Assembly: GCA_020446045.1 (NCBI GenBank) | Contig: JAGRFM010000128.1 | Coordinates: forward strand, 1-33,237 | Direction of reading: 5' to 3' | DNA length: 33,237 bases | From: Nitrosomonas sp. | Lineage (GTDB): Bacteria; Pseudomonadota; Gammaproteobacteria; Burkholderiales; Nitrosomonadaceae | Shown: one piece after another, positions 25,201-33,224 of the stretch | How the letters are laid out: each line of letters starts with the position of its first letter | Position numbering within the stretch: the first letter of the stretch is position 1 | Notes under the pieces: model-generated | What the model was told of the DNA's origin: nothing | Databases searched by the model: none | Seen by the model: only the letters and a program-made list of their open reading frames with translations | Translations under genes and position numbers: made by a program

Positions 25201-25691
25201 CAAATTGTGCCGAGCAGAATGGAAATAAACGTACTGCTGTCTACCAAAGCGTTACCGCCAATCAATTCATTTTCGGCAAGCTGATCGGGCAAAATGCCAT
25301 ATTTGACCGGCCCAAAAAATGCCGATTGTGTTCCCATCAGAAACAGAATCAGCATCAACAAACCGGTGAGTTGCCAATAAAATCCGAATGCAGCACCCAA
25401 CATCAGTACAATCTCGACCGTTTTAATGATGCGAATCAATTTTGATTTATCGTATTTGTCGGCAATCTGCCCCGCCATGGCGGAAAACAGAAAGAACGGC
25501 AGAATAAAAATACCCGCAGCTATAGTGATCATGATTTGCGGGCTTAAAGTCGATTGCTCAACCGCTGTATAGGTAATCAGGATAATCAATGCATTCTTGA
25601 ACACATTATCATTGAACGCTCCCAGAAACTGAGTCAGGAAGAGCGGAAGAAAGCGCCTGGTTTTCAGTAATTGCCATTGATCAGGATGCAT
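22260..25691 (-). CDS. aas: LplT-Aas fusion: lysophospholipid transporter / acyltransferase / acyl-ACP synthetase
   Basis: The 1143-residue membrane protein joins three activities for lysophospholipid recycling. Residues 1 to about 420 are an MFS transporter of the LplT type (FLGAFNDNVFKNALIILITY, GxxADKYDK). Residues about 440-640 are a PlsC-type acyltransferase with HLSFLD (His465, Asp470) and FPEGRLT (about 532-538). Residues about 650-1143 are an AMP-forming acyl-ACP synthetase with LFTSGSEDVPKG (about 805-816), YGATETSP, YDTGD and the C-terminal LGTGK (Lys1128). In E. coli LplT and Aas are separate proteins that flip lysophosphatidylethanolamine inward and re-acylate it; here they are one polypeptide, an arrangement found in other proteobacteria. 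AAGGAG lies 7 nt before the ATG. It is transcribed alone on the minus strand. Confidence 0.93.
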   Translation of the reverse strand: MHPDQWQLLKTRRFLPLFLTQFLGAFNDNVFKNALIILITYTAVEQSTLSPQIMITIAAGIFILPFFLFSAMAGQIADKYDKSKLIRIIKTVEIVLMLGAAFGFYWQLTGLLMLILFLMGTQSAFFGPVKYGILPDQLAENELIGGNALVDSSTFISILLGTICGGLLIMVENGALIISCIVIVVAILGLVSSFSIPATQPAAAALTIHYNFLIETRDIIRHARQHPVIFRSILGISWFWLFGASFLSQFPTFAKDVVGGNEQVVTLFLATFTIGIAIGSLLCNRLLKGEIAATYVPLGIIGMTLFTVDMYLASSSLLPVETGALIGAGVYFESFAHWRILIDLLGISICGGIYIVPLYAIIQHRTEMSHMSRTFAANNILNALFMVVSAIAISAMLAYDFSVIDVFLVIAIVNGVMAVYISSLLPQALVKSVLRWIFHLCYKLDVKGVEHFHKMDSKTIIVANHLSFLDAVLIGAYVPHHVSFAINTHIAKRWWLRPFLFLADTIALDPASPMSTRLLIDRVKRGRVIVIFPEGRLTVTGSLMKIYEGPAMIADKTGAQVLPIIISGAQYTPFSRLRGKVRIRWFPKITMTVMTPLHFDLPKDVRGRKRRQTAGIKLYDVMSYMMFKSNNLDQTLFQTLLDARSIHGSRHIIAEDVERKPVNYRQLIMRCFILGSVLKRFTGINKASGILMPNMVSTLICFFGLQAYGRIPAMLNYSTSAKNLVSACKTAAIDTVVTSRRFIHAGKLVHLIEALESHQIKIIYLEDLASEISFLAKIKGVLSSFVPQLFYQWINKNNDADSIAVILFTSGSEDVPKGVVLSHRNIQANRYQVSSRIDFGPTDIVFNALPVFHSFGLTGGTLLPVLSGIRTFFYPSPLHYRIIPEMVYDTNATLMFGTDTFLSGYARFANAYDFQSIRYVFAGAEKLKPETRQLWAEKFGVRIFEGYGATETSPILSLNTPMHSLPGSVGRLMPGIEYRLESVPGIDDGGKLKVFGPNIMKGYYLAIQPAVLQPPKDGWYDTGDIVAIDDKGFLSIKGRVKRFAKIGGEMVSLAAVESYVSQLWPEYSHAATHLPDPKKGEQIVLVTTNPDAQREMLVSYAKQHGISEMSIPKTILITDQLPLLGTGKVDYVALKVWVEDNIS

Positions 25692-25931
25692 TGATTTTCT
25701 CCTTAAACATTTTCGATAGCCACCACAACGGAATGATTGCCGGTCATGTTAAATGACAATGTGTAAATTGAAGCCGTTTAAAACCAAAGCATAGTATCAC
25801 GACCTTTGCGGTTACATTACAGTGTACTTTTATGGTGTCAATATCCAACGAATATCTGCCTGATCGCAAATCACAATTCTATATAGAAATCATCAGGATG
25901 GTTCTCCAATCGACAATTTTTTAACAAAAAC

Positions 25932-25961
25932 TTTACACAAAAAAATTGAATTGTATATACT
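25932..25961 (+). promoter_or_regulatory. candidate nrdA promoter
   Basis: TTTACA (25932-25937) and TATACT (25956-25961) are 18 nt apart, about 150 nt before the nrdA start. The -10 box overlaps the first NrdR-like box, which fits repression by NrdR. The gap 25692-26112 (421 nt) otherwise contains no gene that I can support. Confidence 0.5.
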
Positions 25962-25972
25962 ATACGTTATGT
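25957..25972 (+). promoter_or_regulatory. NrdR box 1 (candidate)
   Basis: ATACTATACGTTATGT resembles the 16-bp NrdR box (ACACwATATnTwGTGT) and starts exactly 31 bp before box 2, the three-turn spacing typical of paired NrdR sites. It is a weaker match than box 2. Confidence 0.55.
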
Positions 25973-25987
25973 ATCAGGCGGCGCCAG

Positions 25988-26003
25988 ATACAATATATAG
26001 TGG
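25988..26003 (+). promoter_or_regulatory. NrdR box 2 (candidate)
   Basis: ATACAATATATAGTGG closely matches the palindromic NrdR consensus. NrdR is an ATP-cone repressor of ribonucleotide reductase genes, and nrdA begins 110 nt downstream. The nrdR gene itself is not in the window. Confidence 0.7.
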
Positions 26004-26112
26004 TTCAAGGCGTTACCCGGTTTTTTCAGATTCAGCTTGATAATATCCGGTTAACACGTTGGAATCACGTTGGTTTATTTCATGCCAATAAGTCAAGGGA
26101 GAGTCAAATACG

Positions 26113-28974
26113 ATGCAGTTAGCCACCGAAACCTCAAGTTCAAGCCCCAAATCTGATATTAACGCATTTGCGGATATTCACACCGATTCCAAGCAATTTT
26201 CACAATACAAAATTATCCGCCGCAATGGTGCCGTTGTAGCGTTCGAACCGGTCAAGATTTCTGTTGCCATGACCAAGGCGTTTATCGCTGTGGACGGTGG
26301 GCAGGGAGCCGCGTCTGTTCGTGTACGGGAGCTTGTTCATCAACTTACCACGGATGTTGTCAATGCATTACTGCGCCGCAAGCCCGACAGCGGTACATTT
26401 CATATCGAAGACATACAGGATCAAGTCGAGCTTGCACTCATGCGTTCCGGTGAGCATGACGTGGCAAGGGCATATGTGTTGTATCGTGAAGAACGCGCTC
26501 GCGAACGCGCCCGTTTAAAGGAAAAAAATGCTGCCAAGGCCAAAAAGGAAACACTGTTTGTCACGGATAACGGTCAAAGAATACCTCTTGATTTGGCGAA
26601 ACTGACCACCCTGATCGAATCCTCCTGCGCTGGGCTGGGTGATGCGGTCAATCCCGCGTTAATTCTCAAAGCCACGTTGCGCGAACTGTATGACGGTGTG
26701 ACGCTGGAAGAAGTCAGAAAGTCCGCGATCATGTCTGCACGTGTATTAATTGAAAAAGAACCGGCTTACGGTTATGTCACTGCCCGCCTGTTGCTCAACA
26801 ACATCCGCGCCGAAGTATTGGGTGAAGAAGTGTTGCAGCAGGACATGCAAACGCAATACCCGGAGTATTTTCCCGGTTTCATTAAGAAAGGCATCGAAGC
26901 TGGCCTGCTTGATGACCGGCTTGCACAATTTGATCTTGCTAAATTGTCCGAAGCGCTGCAGGCCGACCGCGATCTGCAATTCGATTATCTCGGTCTGCAA
27001 ACGCTGTATGATCGTTATTTCCTGCATATCAAGGAAAAACGCATCGAACTGCCACAAGCGTTTTTCATGCGTGTTGCGATGGGTTTGTCGCTCAATGAAA
27101 TTGACCGTGAAACGCGTGCCATTGAATTTTACAATGTCCTGTCGCGTTTCGATTTCATGAGTTCGACACCGACATTGTTCAATTCCGGCACCTGCCGTTC
27201 GCAATTATCTTCGTGTTACCTGACGACCGTGTCGGACGATCTTGACGGCATTTACGAAGCGATCAAGGAAAATGCGCTGCTGTCAAAATATGCAGGTGGC
27301 CTGGGGAATGACTGGACTGCTGTGCGTGCAATGGGCTCACGCATTAAAGGCACCAACGGCAAATCACAGGGTGTGGTGCCTTTCCTCAAGGTCGTGTCCG
27401 ATACCGCGGTTGCGGTCAACCAGGGTGGTAAACGCAAGGGAGCGGTTTGTGCCTACCTGGAATGCTGGCATCTTGATATCGAGGAATTCCTGGAATTGCG
27501 CAAAAATACCGGTGACGACCGCCGCCGCACACACGACATGAATACTGCAACCTGGATACCCGACCTGTTCATGAAACGTGTCATGGAAGGCGGTGACTGG
27601 ACTTTGTTCTCACCATCCGACACACCGGATTTGCATGAAACCTTTGGCCGTGCATTTGAACAGGCTTATTTAGCTTACGAAGAAAAAGCAGCGCGTGGTG
27701 AGCTGGAATTGTATAAAAAAATTCCCGCTGTGCAACTATGGCGCAAAATGCTCAGCATGTTGTTTGAAACAGGCCATCCGTGGATTACCTTCAAAGACCC
27801 CTGCAACGTCCGGTCACCGCAAAATCATACCGGCGTGGTGCATAGTTCAAATCTGTGCACCGAAATTACGCTCAATACCAGTGAAAAAGAGATTGCTGTC
27901 TGTAACCTGGGTTCGGTCAATCTCGTCGCCCATCTAAACAATGGCGAACTCGACAAAGACAAGTTGAAGAACACCATCCGCACCGCGATGCGCATGCTCG
28001 ACAATGTCGTGGATATCAATTTCTACGCCGTTCCCAAGGCACGAAACGCTAATCTGCGTCATCGTCCGGTCGGTCTGGGGATCATGGGTTTTCAGGATTG
28101 TCTGCATCGTCTCGGTATTCCTTATTCTTCCGCCGAGGCCGTCGAATTTGCCGACCGTTCAATGGAGTTGGTTGCGTATGAAGCTTACTGGGCATCCAGC
28201 GAACTGGCCAAAGAACGCGGCAGCTACAGTACCTTCAAAGGCAGCCTGTGGGACAAAGGCGTCTTGCCGCACGAATCACTGCAACTGTTACACGATGAAC
28301 GCGGCGGCTATGTCGAAGCCGACCTGTCTACCACGTTGGACTGGGAAACTTTGCGCAAACAAATCAGGAAACATGGCATGCGCAATTCCAACTGCCTGGC
28401 GATTGCACCGACAGCGACGATTTCCAATATCATCGGCGTTTCCGCAAGTATCGAGCCAACGTATCAAAACCTGTACGTCAAATCCAACCTGTCTGGCGAA
28501 TTCACCATTACCAACAAATCCCTGGTCAGGGATTTGAAAGAACGCAATCTGTGGGACGAAGTAATGATTGCCGATTTGAAATACTTTGACGGCGCTGTCA
28601 GCCAGATTGACCGTATTCCTGACGACATCCGCACACTTTACGCCACGGCATTCGAAATGGACCCGCTTTGGCTGATCGAAGCTGCAGCACGGCGGCAGAA
28701 ATGGATTGATCAATCGCAATCGCTCAACATCTACATGGCAGGCGTATCCGGCAAGAAACTGGATGAAACCTACAAGCTGGCCTGGCTGCGCGGTTTGAAA
28801 ACGACTTATTACCTGCGCTCATTAGGTGCAACCGGTGCTGAGAAATCGACCGTCCAGGCCGGTGCGCTGAATGCGGTACCGGCACACGGCGGTATTTCCG
28901 CCAACAGTATGGAAGCATCGGTTGAAATCAAATACTGCGCGATTGACGATGAAAGCTGCGAATCCTGCCAGTAA
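26113..28974 (+). CDS. nrdA: class Ia ribonucleoside-diphosphate reductase, alpha subunit
   Basis: The 953-residue protein is the catalytic subunit that reduces NDPs to dNDPs in the cytosol with the NrdB radical subunit. Two ATP-cone domains are visible: about 33-130 (IIRRNGAVVAFEPVKI) and about 148-240 (FVTDNGQRIPLDLAKL). An extra N-terminal cone is known from some NrdA proteins such as that of Pseudomonas aeruginosa. Catalytic residues by motif are Cys361 (NSGTCRSQ) and Cys597 (AVCNLGSVNL) as the redox pair, and Cys582 with Glu584 (NLCTE) as the thiyl site. The C-terminal shuttle pair is Cys949/Cys952 (ESCESCQ). GGGAGAG upstream serves as ribosome binding site. nrdB follows after 65 nt. Paired NrdR boxes upstream suggest repression by NrdR. 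Confidence 0.97.
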   Translation: MQLATETSSSSPKSDINAFADIHTDSKQFSQYKIIRRNGAVVAFEPVKISVAMTKAFIAVDGGQGAASVRVRELVHQLTTDVVNALLRRKPDSGTFHIEDIQDQVELALMRSGEHDVARAYVLYREERARERARLKEKNAAKAKKETLFVTDNGQRIPLDLAKLTTLIESSCAGLGDAVNPALILKATLRELYDGVTLEEVRKSAIMSARVLIEKEPAYGYVTARLLLNNIRAEVLGEEVLQQDMQTQYPEYFPGFIKKGIEAGLLDDRLAQFDLAKLSEALQADRDLQFDYLGLQTLYDRYFLHIKEKRIELPQAFFMRVAMGLSLNEIDRETRAIEFYNVLSRFDFMSSTPTLFNSGTCRSQLSSCYLTTVSDDLDGIYEAIKENALLSKYAGGLGNDWTAVRAMGSRIKGTNGKSQGVVPFLKVVSDTAVAVNQGGKRKGAVCAYLECWHLDIEEFLELRKNTGDDRRRTHDMNTATWIPDLFMKRVMEGGDWTLFSPSDTPDLHETFGRAFEQAYLAYEEKAARGELELYKKIPAVQLWRKMLSMLFETGHPWITFKDPCNVRSPQNHTGVVHSSNLCTEITLNTSEKEIAVCNLGSVNLVAHLNNGELDKDKLKNTIRTAMRMLDNVVDINFYAVPKARNANLRHRPVGLGIMGFQDCLHRLGIPYSSAEAVEFADRSMELVAYEAYWASSELAKERGSYSTFKGSLWDKGVLPHESLQLLHDERGGYVEADLSTTLDWETLRKQIRKHGMRNSNCLAIAPTATISNIIGVSASIEPTYQNLYVKSNLSGEFTITNKSLVRDLKERNLWDEVMIADLKYFDGAVSQIDRIPDDIRTLYATAFEMDPLWLIEAAARRQKWIDQSQSLNIYMAGVSGKKLDETYKLAWLRGLKTTYYLRSLGATGAEKSTVQAGALNAVPAHGGISANSMEASVEIKYCAIDDESCESCQ

Positions 28975-29039
28975 ATCAATCCAGAAACCGGCAAACAAAC
29001 CCATGAACCCAATGAAACTAGGAAACAAGGAGACTAAAC

Positions 29040-30254
29040 ATGCTGACATTTGAAGATGAACCGAACCAGCCAAAACAGACTAAAATCCCTGAAAGTCCAT
29101 TGTATTCTCCAGACAATCGCTACAGTGATTTATATCGGTCTTATCCGCATACCGAAGACGCTGACAGCGAAGCCATGGACGTCAAGGAAGTTAAGGGCGT
29201 TAGAGACGACAACCCGTCAGTCGCTGAAGACCCGTTACGCCGCGTCAAGGTTGAAGATAAAAAAATCATCAACTGCAGCGCCGATGTCAATCAACTGGTG
29301 CCGTTCAAGTACAAATGGGCCTGGGATAAATATCTCTCTGCCTGCGCCAATCACTGGATGCCGCAGGAAATCAGCATGAGCCGCGATATTGCGCTATGGA
29401 AAGATCCCAATGGGCTGACCGAGGACGAACGCCGCATCGTCAAGCGTAATCTGGGCTTTTTTGTTACGGCGGATTCACTCGCGGCGAATAACATCGTCTT
29501 GGGCACTTACCGCCATATCACCAATCCCGAATGCCGCCAGTACTTGTTGCGTCAGGCATTCGAGGAAGCGATTCATACTCATGCGTATCAATATATCGTC
29601 GAATCGCTCGGTCTGGATGAAGGTGAAATTTTTAATGCGTATCATGAAATCGAATCCATTCGCGACAAGGATGAATTTCTGATTCCGTTCATCGATACCC
29701 TGACCGATCCGAATTTCAAAACCGGCACGACAGAAACCGACCAGCAATTGCTCAAAAGCCTGATCGTGTTTGCGTGCATAATGGAAGGCCTGTTCTTCTA
29801 TGTCGGATTTACGCAAATTCTGGCGCTTGGACGGCAAAACAAGATGACCGGTTCCGCGGAGCAATACCAGTATATTCTGCGCGACGAATCGATGCACTGT
29901 AACTTCGGCATCGACGTCATTAACCAGATTAAAATGGAAAACCCGCAACTATGGACCAAAGCTTTCCGTGAGGAAATTGCCGCGCTGATGCACAAAGCCG
30001 TTGCGCTCGAATATCGCTACGCCGAAGACACCATGCCGCGCGGCGTGCTCGGCTTGAATGCACCGATGTTCAAGGAATACCTGCGCTATATCGCCAACCG
30101 TCGCTGCCAGCAGATCGGACTTGATCCGCTTTATGCTGAGGCGACTAATCCGTTCCCGTGGATGTCTGAAATGATTGATTTGAAAAAAGAGAAGAATTTC
30201 TTTGAGACGAGGGTAATAGAATATCAAACAGGGGGGGCGTTATCCTGGGACTGA
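29040..30254 (+). CDS. nrdB: class Ia ribonucleoside-diphosphate reductase, beta (radical) subunit
   Basis: The 404-residue protein carries the diiron-tyrosyl radical centre that activates NrdA. Iron ligands are seen in EAIH (Glu176, His179) and DESMH (Glu283, His286). Tyr183, four residues after His179, is the expected radical tyrosine, so this is an Ia-type subunit with the Tyr retained. The first 75 residues are a poorly conserved, acidic N-terminal extension, longer than in E. coli NrdB (376). AAGGAG lies 10 nt before the ATG. It is co-transcribed with nrdA (65-nt gap) and followed by a long hairpin. Confidence 0.96.
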   Translation: MLTFEDEPNQPKQTKIPESPLYSPDNRYSDLYRSYPHTEDADSEAMDVKEVKGVRDDNPSVAEDPLRRVKVEDKKIINCSADVNQLVPFKYKWAWDKYLSACANHWMPQEISMSRDIALWKDPNGLTEDERRIVKRNLGFFVTADSLAANNIVLGTYRHITNPECRQYLLRQAFEEAIHTHAYQYIVESLGLDEGEIFNAYHEIESIRDKDEFLIPFIDTLTDPNFKTGTTETDQQLLKSLIVFACIMEGLFFYVGFTQILALGRQNKMTGSAEQYQYILRDESMHCNFGIDVINQIKMENPQLWTKAFREEIAALMHKAVALEYRYAEDTMPRGVLGLNAPMFKEYLRYIANRRCQQIGLDPLYAEATNPFPWMSEMIDLKKEKNFFETRVIEYQTGGALSWD

Positions 30255-30285
30255 TGAATTCTATTGCGCTTACACCTTCTGCGTT

Positions 30286-30345
30286 AAAAATGGGTTCGAA
30301 ATGCTCATTTACTAAAATGTAAACTCCGCTTTCGTACCCATTTTT
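30286..30345 (+). terminator. long hairpin after nrdB, candidate terminator
   Basis: Two 16-nt arms (30286-30301 and 30330-30345) pair with a single T-T mismatch: AAAAATGGGT with ACCCATTTTT, plus CGAAA with TTTCG. The loop is 28 nt and the outer arm ends in five T. It lies 32 nt after the nrdB stop and 78 nt before fumC, so fumC probably has its own promoter. The symmetric A/T ends would work in both directions. Confidence 0.5.
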
Positions 30346-30422
30346 GCCTTGAATCTGCTGCGCTCATAACGAATTCATGGATTGATCAAGATCATGCATT
30401 AAAAAGATAAGAGGAACACTCG

Positions 30423-31826
30423 ATGAGTTATCGCGAAGAACGTGACGCAATGGGTAACATGCAGGTGCCGGAGAACGCATTGTGGGGTGCACAGACACAA
30501 CGCTCGCTGGAAAATTTCAAAATTTCCGGTGAGCAAATGCCCACGGCGCTGATTCATGCACTGGCGCAGGTCAAACGCTGCGCCGCCACCGTCAACCATG
30601 ATCTGGGATTGCTGAATGCAGCAACGACTGCGGCGATCATACAAGCCGCTGATGAAGTAATCAGCGGCAAACACGACGATGAATTCCCACTGGTCGTCTG
30701 GCAAACCGGTTCGGGTACGCAAACCAACATGAATATGAATGAAGTGCTGGCCAACCGCGCTTCCGAACTGCTCGGTGGCGAGCGCGGCATGAACCGGACG
30801 GTTCACCCCAATGACGATGTGAATAAAGGGCAATCGTCCAACGATGTATTTCCGACCGCAATGCATGTCGCCGCCGTGCAAAGCGTCCAGCACCATCTCA
30901 TCCCTGCTGTTTACCTGCTGCGCGGCACATTGGACAAGAAAGCCAAAGCCTTTGCGAGTATTGTCAAAATCGGCCGCACACACCTGCAGGATGCCACGCC
31001 GTTAACACTTGGGCAGGAGTTTTCCGGCTATGTTTCTCAACTCGATCACGGACTGCGGCATGTCGAAGCCGCCCTGCCCCATTTATATGAGCTGGCGCTC
31101 GGCGGCACAGCCGTCGGCACCGGTCTGAACGCCCACCCTGAATTTGCGCCGCGCGTTGCGGGAGAAATCACTTATCTGACCAAGCTGCCGTTTGTCACTG
31201 CACCGAACAAGTTTGAAGCACTGGCCAGCAACGACGCACTCGTCCATGCGCATGGCGCTTTGAAAACACTGGCTGCATCGATGATGAAAATCGCCAACGA
31301 CATCCGCTGGCTTGCTTCCGGCCCGCGCTGCGGCATTGGCGAAATCATGATTCCGGAAAACGAACCCGGCAGCTCGATCATGCCCGGCAAAGTCAATCCG
31401 ACGCAGTCCGAAGCCATGACCATGCTGTGCTGCCAGGTGATGGGCAACGATGTGGCGATCAACATGGGTGGTTCGATGGGCAACTTCGAACTGAACGTGA
31501 TGAAACCAATGATCATCCATAACTTCCTGCACAGCGTGCGCCTGCTCGCCGACGGCATTACCAGTTTCAACACCAACTGCGCGATCGGTATCGAAGCCAA
31601 CCATGCCCGCATCGACGCACTCATGCATAACTCGCTGATGCTCGTCACCGCGCTGAATCCGCATATCGGTTACGACAAGGCCGCGGAAATCGCCAAAAAA
31701 GCGCACCGTGAATCGACATCGCTCAAGGAAGCCGCCATCGCCACGGGCTACGTCACCGCCGAACAGTTCGACGAATGGGTCGATCCGATGAAAATGGTGG
31801 GTGACAACGATCAGGAATCACCTTAA
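30423..31826 (+). CDS. fumC: class II (iron-independent) fumarate hydratase
   Basis: The 467-residue protein has the same length as E. coli FumC and interconverts fumarate and L-malate in the TCA cycle as a cytosolic homotetramer. The family signature [16 protein letters not shown] is at about residues 316-331 and supplies the catalytic serine loop. [14 protein letters not shown] (about 97-110), the [11 protein letters not shown] substrate region and [16 protein letters not shown] are all intact. AGAGGA lies upstream of the ATG. It lies downstream of nrdAB but is separated from it by a hairpin. An aspartase is ruled out as less likely by close FumC-like motifs, though the superfamily is shared. 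Confidence 0.96.
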   Translation: MSYREERDAMGNMQVPENALWGAQTQRSLENFKISGEQMPTALIHALAQVKRCAATVNHDLGLLNAATTAAIIQAADEVISGKHDDEFPLVVWQTGSGTQTNMNMNEVLANRASELLGGERGMNRTVHPNDDVNKGQSSNDVFPTAMHVAAVQSVQHHLIPAVYLLRGTLDKKAKAFASIVKIGRTHLQDATPLTLGQEFSGYVSQLDHGLRHVEAALPHLYELALGGTAVGTGLNAHPEFAPRVAGEITYLTKLPFVTAPNKFEALASNDALVHAHGALKTLAASMMKIANDIRWLASGPRCGIGEIMIPENEPGSSIMPGKVNPTQSEAMTMLCCQVMGNDVAINMGGSMGNFELNVMKPMIIHNFLHSVRLLADGITSFNTNCAIGIEANHARIDALMHNSLMLVTALNPHIGYDKAAEIAKKAHRESTSLKEAAIATGYVTAEQFDEWVDPMKMVGDNDQESP

Positions 31827-31931
31827 TTAAACTACAACAACTTGGTTAAATTAAAATTTTGTGCCTGTAATAAAACTTTAACAATCGAGCACTAAACTTG
31901 CGCTGTATCAACATCCTTAAAAGGAGAATTT

Positions 31932-32180
31932 ATGTTTTGTTACATCAAGGAATGGCCCAACAAAATGGCCACACTCATGACCGCCGACGGTGTGGTGCTG
32001 TGCACCTGTGAAACCACCGACGAAGCCAAAAAAGTCTGGCAGGACTGGAAACAACAGCATTTAAAACTATTAGATACCGAACCCGAAATCCTGCCGTATT
32101 CGCCGACGGTTGCGGATTGGTTGAAAGCGGTTGTGGCGGGGTGTTATGGGCGCAGGGAGAAGAAGGTAGTGAATGGTTAA
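31932..32180 (+). CDS. small hypothetical protein (82 residues)
   Basis: A strong AAGGAG lies 7 nt before the ATG, which supports a real gene. The protein has no signal peptide or membrane segment. The N-terminal half reads like a small alpha/beta domain (YIKEWPNKMATLMTADGVVLCTCETTDEAKKVWQDW) with three Cys at positions 3, 24 and 26. I do not recognise the family. Codon use resembles that of fumC upstream, 105 nt away, so it is probably native. Confidence 0.65.
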   Translation: MFCYIKEWPNKMATLMTADGVVLCTCETTDEAKKVWQDWKQQHLKLLDTEPEILPYSPTVADWLKAVVAGCYGRREKKVVNG

Positions 32181-32245
32181 TTTTTTATTCTTGTTTCAAA
32201 AAACTAGTTTGAAAGAGATATTATTTGTTATGAATTAAAGAATAA

Positions 32246-32263
32246 TTTCCAACAAGTTGGAAA
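32246..32263. promoter_or_regulatory. 18-bp perfect palindrome, candidate operator
   Basis: TTTCCAACAAGTTGGAAA is a perfect dyad (8-bp arms around AA), 83 nt before the zinc-ribbon gene in AT-rich DNA. There is no U-run for a terminator, so a dimeric regulator site is a reasonable guess. An imperfect dyad TTTCAAA...TTTGAAA lies about 50 nt upstream. Confidence 0.4.
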
Positions 32264-32345
32264 AATGTTTATTTAGTAAATTTATATAGATAGTACAGAT
32301 TTTTATTGTATGTTTAATTCTAGTAGAAGTTATTAGGAGAAAATA

Positions 32346-32510
32346 ATGGCAAAAATAAAATACGATTGTCAAAAATGCGGTAAAGAAGCAGATTTTGAAA
32401 CAGAAAAGGAAAAACAACTTCTCTTGGACGATGCAGCTATATGTCCAGTCACTTATATTGTTGAATGTCCTCATTGTGGCACACAGAATTCAGTGACTCC
32501 AGTCCAGTGA
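32346..32510 (+). CDS. small zinc-ribbon protein (54 residues)
   Basis: ATG at 32346 follows AGGAG closely and opens a 54-residue frame ending TGA at 32508-32510. Two CXXC knuckles are present: CQKC (Cys8, Cys11) and CPHC (Cys41, Cys44), with an additional Cys33. This is the layout of a minimal zinc ribbon that could bind nucleic acid or a protein partner. Its stop overlaps the GTG start of the next gene (GTGA), which suggests translational coupling. The codons are AT-rich, unlike fumC nearby. The function is unknown. Confidence 0.65.
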   Translation: MAKIKYDCQKCGKEADFETEKEKQLLLDDAAICPVTYIVECPHCGTQNSVTPVQ

Positions 32511-32932
32511 ATAATGAACCATCAACAAAAGCAACTTCTCAACCACCTACAGAAGAAGAACTCTTCTATCTAGAATGGGGCAAAGAGACAGTAAAATCCA
32601 ATATTAACATTGCAACAGACGTTCTAAAACAGTTTATTGCGATAAATGTTGTGTTGCTAGGTGGCGGAGCTGCCTTTCTTGAAGGCTCGGATATCTCAGT
32701 CCTTTCGCGTTCCGTAATTCTCATTTCTTTCCTCTTAGGTTTGATTGTTTCAATAATCGGCGTGGTTCCCAAGGAAAGCAAAGTGGATTTTCGAGTTCCA
32801 AAGCAGATAAAGGCACACAAATCAAAAGCCCTGATGAAAAAACGATGCTTCTTGTATTTAAGTGCTGCTTTTACTGTTTTTGGTCTTCTTATGGCGGCAT
32901 TGGTTGCCATTGGAGTAAAACTTTGTTTTTAA
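32507..32932 (+). CDS. small membrane protein coupled to the zinc-ribbon gene
   Basis: The product is 141 residues if it starts at the GTG at 32507, which overlaps the upstream stop as GTGA. An in-frame ATG at 32465 would add 14 residues encoded over the zinc-ribbon gene; neither start has a clear ribosome binding site. An acidic N-terminal region (PPTEEELFYLEWGKETVKSN) is followed by about three membrane helices: about 43-58, 67-88 and 114-138. A basic cytosolic loop (KQIKAHKSKALMKKR) lies before the last. I do not recognise the family. Small membrane proteins beside a small DNA-binding-like protein can be toxin, stress or phage-defence pairs, but nothing here shows this. Confidence 0.6.
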   Translation: MNNEPSTKATSQPPTEEELFYLEWGKETVKSNINIATDVLKQFIAINVVLLGGGAAFLEGSDISVLSRSVILISFLLGLIVSIIGVVPKESKVDFRVPKQIKAHKSKALMKKRCFLYLSAAFTVFGLLMAALVAIGVKLCF

Positions 32933-32984
32933 AGAAGTAGCCCGGATGCGATCAAAGTGCGATCAAACGATCAAAGTAAAGCAC

Positions 32985-33079
32985 GATCAAAGGGGTCAGA
33001 GTCGATTGTTTTTCATAAACCTTGGCAAAAATTAGCAAGTACAGTGGCATAAAAACAATCGACTCTGACCCCTTTGATC
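32985..33079. repeat. perfect 29-bp inverted repeat with 37-nt loop
   Basis: The left arm (32985-33013) begins GATCAAAGGGGTCAGAGTCG and the right arm (33051-33079) is its exact reverse complement. The GGGGTCAGAGTC core is one I associate with REP-like repeats scattered in many proteobacterial genomes. That is recollection, not a search result. Confidence 0.8.
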
Positions 33080-33148
33080 TTTCTTTGATCTTTCTTTGAT
33101 CTTTTTGATCCTTTCTTTGATCCTTTAGCGTTATTGCACCCCTTTGAT
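33071..33148. repeat. short tandem TTTGATC repeats
   Basis: TTTGATC occurs six times between 33072 and 33148, three of them at an 11-bp period, with the inverse GATCAAA four times on the left side (32950, 32961, 32969, 32985). The short, degenerate unit without spacers excludes a CRISPR. Slippage or repeated palindrome decay could explain it. Confidence 0.7.
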
Positions 33149-33199
33149 CTTCTAACGCACCATGTAATCGGTTTTATTTCCTGTAACACGAATTCTTAT

Positions 33200-33224
33200 C
33201 CTGGATAGTGTAAACTTATCCAGG
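33200..33224. repeat. short hairpin at the right end of the element
   Basis: CCTGGATA (33200-33207) and TATCCAGG (33217-33224) form an 8-bp stem with a 9-nt loop, overlapping the right inverted end. REP units typically carry such a terminal hairpin. Confidence 0.5.

Noticed and set aside
28004-28537. 177-codon plus-strand frame inside nrdA
   Set aside because: Out-of-frame overlap with the conserved core of NrdA. The composition is rich in Cys, Trp and Arg, as in shifted frames.
31083-31706. 207-codon minus-strand frame (and 30399-30983) inside fumC
   Set aside because: Antisense to an intact fumarase with no recognisable protein features. Long shadow frames are expected from the codon bias of fumC.
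33071-33148. CRISPR-like repetition of TTTGATC
   Set aside because: The unit is 7-11 bp, irregular, without unique spacers of constant length, and no cas genes are nearby.
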